From NCBI GenBank assembly GCA_964236535.1, contig CAXSEF010000143.1, positions 1 through 5,906 of the forward strand: a stretch of DNA of 5,906 bases. The letters run 5' to 3'. Under the pieces are notes generated by a model. The model was not told the DNA's origin. It made no database searches and was given only the letters and a program-made list of their open reading frames with translations. The stretch's first letter is position 1. Each line of letters begins with the position of its first letter. Below are positions 5,841-5,906 of the stretch, piece by piece. Source of the DNA: CAXSEF01 sp964236535. GTDB taxonomy: Bacteria; Pseudomonadota; Alphaproteobacteria; Acetobacterales; Acetobacteraceae. Position numbers and translations under genes: made by a program.

Positions 5841-5906
5841 TCACGCCGGCCCGTCCGCGCGGGCGCCGCGGCCGAGGTAGGCTTCGAGCACGCGCTCGTC
5901 GCGGCG
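5841..5906 (-). CDS. livG: Branched-chain amino acid ABC transporter ATPase, LivG-like, C-terminal 21 codons (cut by window edge)
   Basis: The minus strand reads RRDERVLEAYLGRGARADGP, then A and a TGA stop at 5843-5841. The motif RVLEAYLG is the standard C-terminal end of LivG/LivF ATPases (compare RVIEAYLG), and the short charged tail after it is variable in the family. With a full LivF to the left in the same direction, LivG is the expected identity. Only the tail is visible, so no ATPase motif can be checked and another LivF-like paralogue cannot be excluded. A strong hairpin follows the stop, and the gajAB operon runs toward this gene from the opposite direction. Confidence 0.72.
   Translation of the reverse strand, partial: RRDERVLEAYLGRGARADGPA

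Noticed and set aside
333..5886. A perfect 16-bp direct repeat, GCCGAGGTAGGCTTCG, at 333-348 and 5871-5886, flanking the island like an att pair.
   Set aside because: Both copies fall in frame on the conserved C-terminal EAYLG codons of the two paralogous liv ATPases, so common ancestry and codon bias explain them. The left copy is also inside livF, more than 1 kb from the island edge.
1..5906. CRISPR arrays, tRNA/rRNA genes, retron or riboswitch structures.
   Set aside because: No regularly spaced repeats, cloverleaf or recognisable RNA family was seen on reading either strand; no covariance search could be run.

Overview
The window looks like the chromosome of a high-GC alphaproteobacterium, possibly an Acetobacteraceae/Roseomonas-like member. 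That guess rests on very GC-rich flanks, a LivF with the GGNACGKS P-loop style, and short GC-rich intergenic repeats that I recall from that family. It is not proven by the sequence. The flanks (1 to about 1410, and about 5841 to the end) are strongly GC-rich by eye. The middle (about 1411-5800) is visibly lower in GC, with mixed third codon positions, and looks horizontally acquired.

Host genes, all on the minus strand, read right to left: the last 21 codons of a branched-chain amino acid ABC transporter ATPase, most likely livG (5841-5906); a complete livF-type ATPase (315-1037); and the first 31 codons of a MOSC-domain protein (1-94). The ancestral order was therefore probably livG - livF - MOSC. 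About 4.4 kb of foreign DNA now separates livG from livF.

The insert carries a two-gene operon on the plus strand. gajA (1889-3694) encodes a class 2 OLD-family protein, an ABC ATPase joined to a Toprim nuclease. gajB (3691-5460) encodes a UvrD/Rep-type superfamily 1 helicase. The genes overlap by ATGA, and every catalytic motif I looked for is present. This is the composition of a Gabija anti-phage system: GajA is the nucleotide-sensing nicking endonuclease and GajB the helicase/NTPase partner that assembles with it.

Between the livF side and gajA lie an unrecognised 49-codon ORF (1427-1576) and the truncated 5' end of an IS481-family transposase gene (about 1633-1719, reading on to a stop at 1758). 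Downstream of gajB there are about 380 bases without a recognised gene. This stretch holds a 9-bp inverted repeat with a 6-base spacer, a second bulged hairpin, and a strong 8-bp hairpin just after the livG stop. No intact integrase or transposase is present, so the island appears fixed or was moved by functions supplied elsewhere.

The main biological points are a complete Gabija operon splitting a liv transporter operon in the antisense orientation, and a transposase fossil at its entry side. Gabija itself is already described. I see no clearly new gene family; the unexplained parts are the island's ends and its small non-coding structures.
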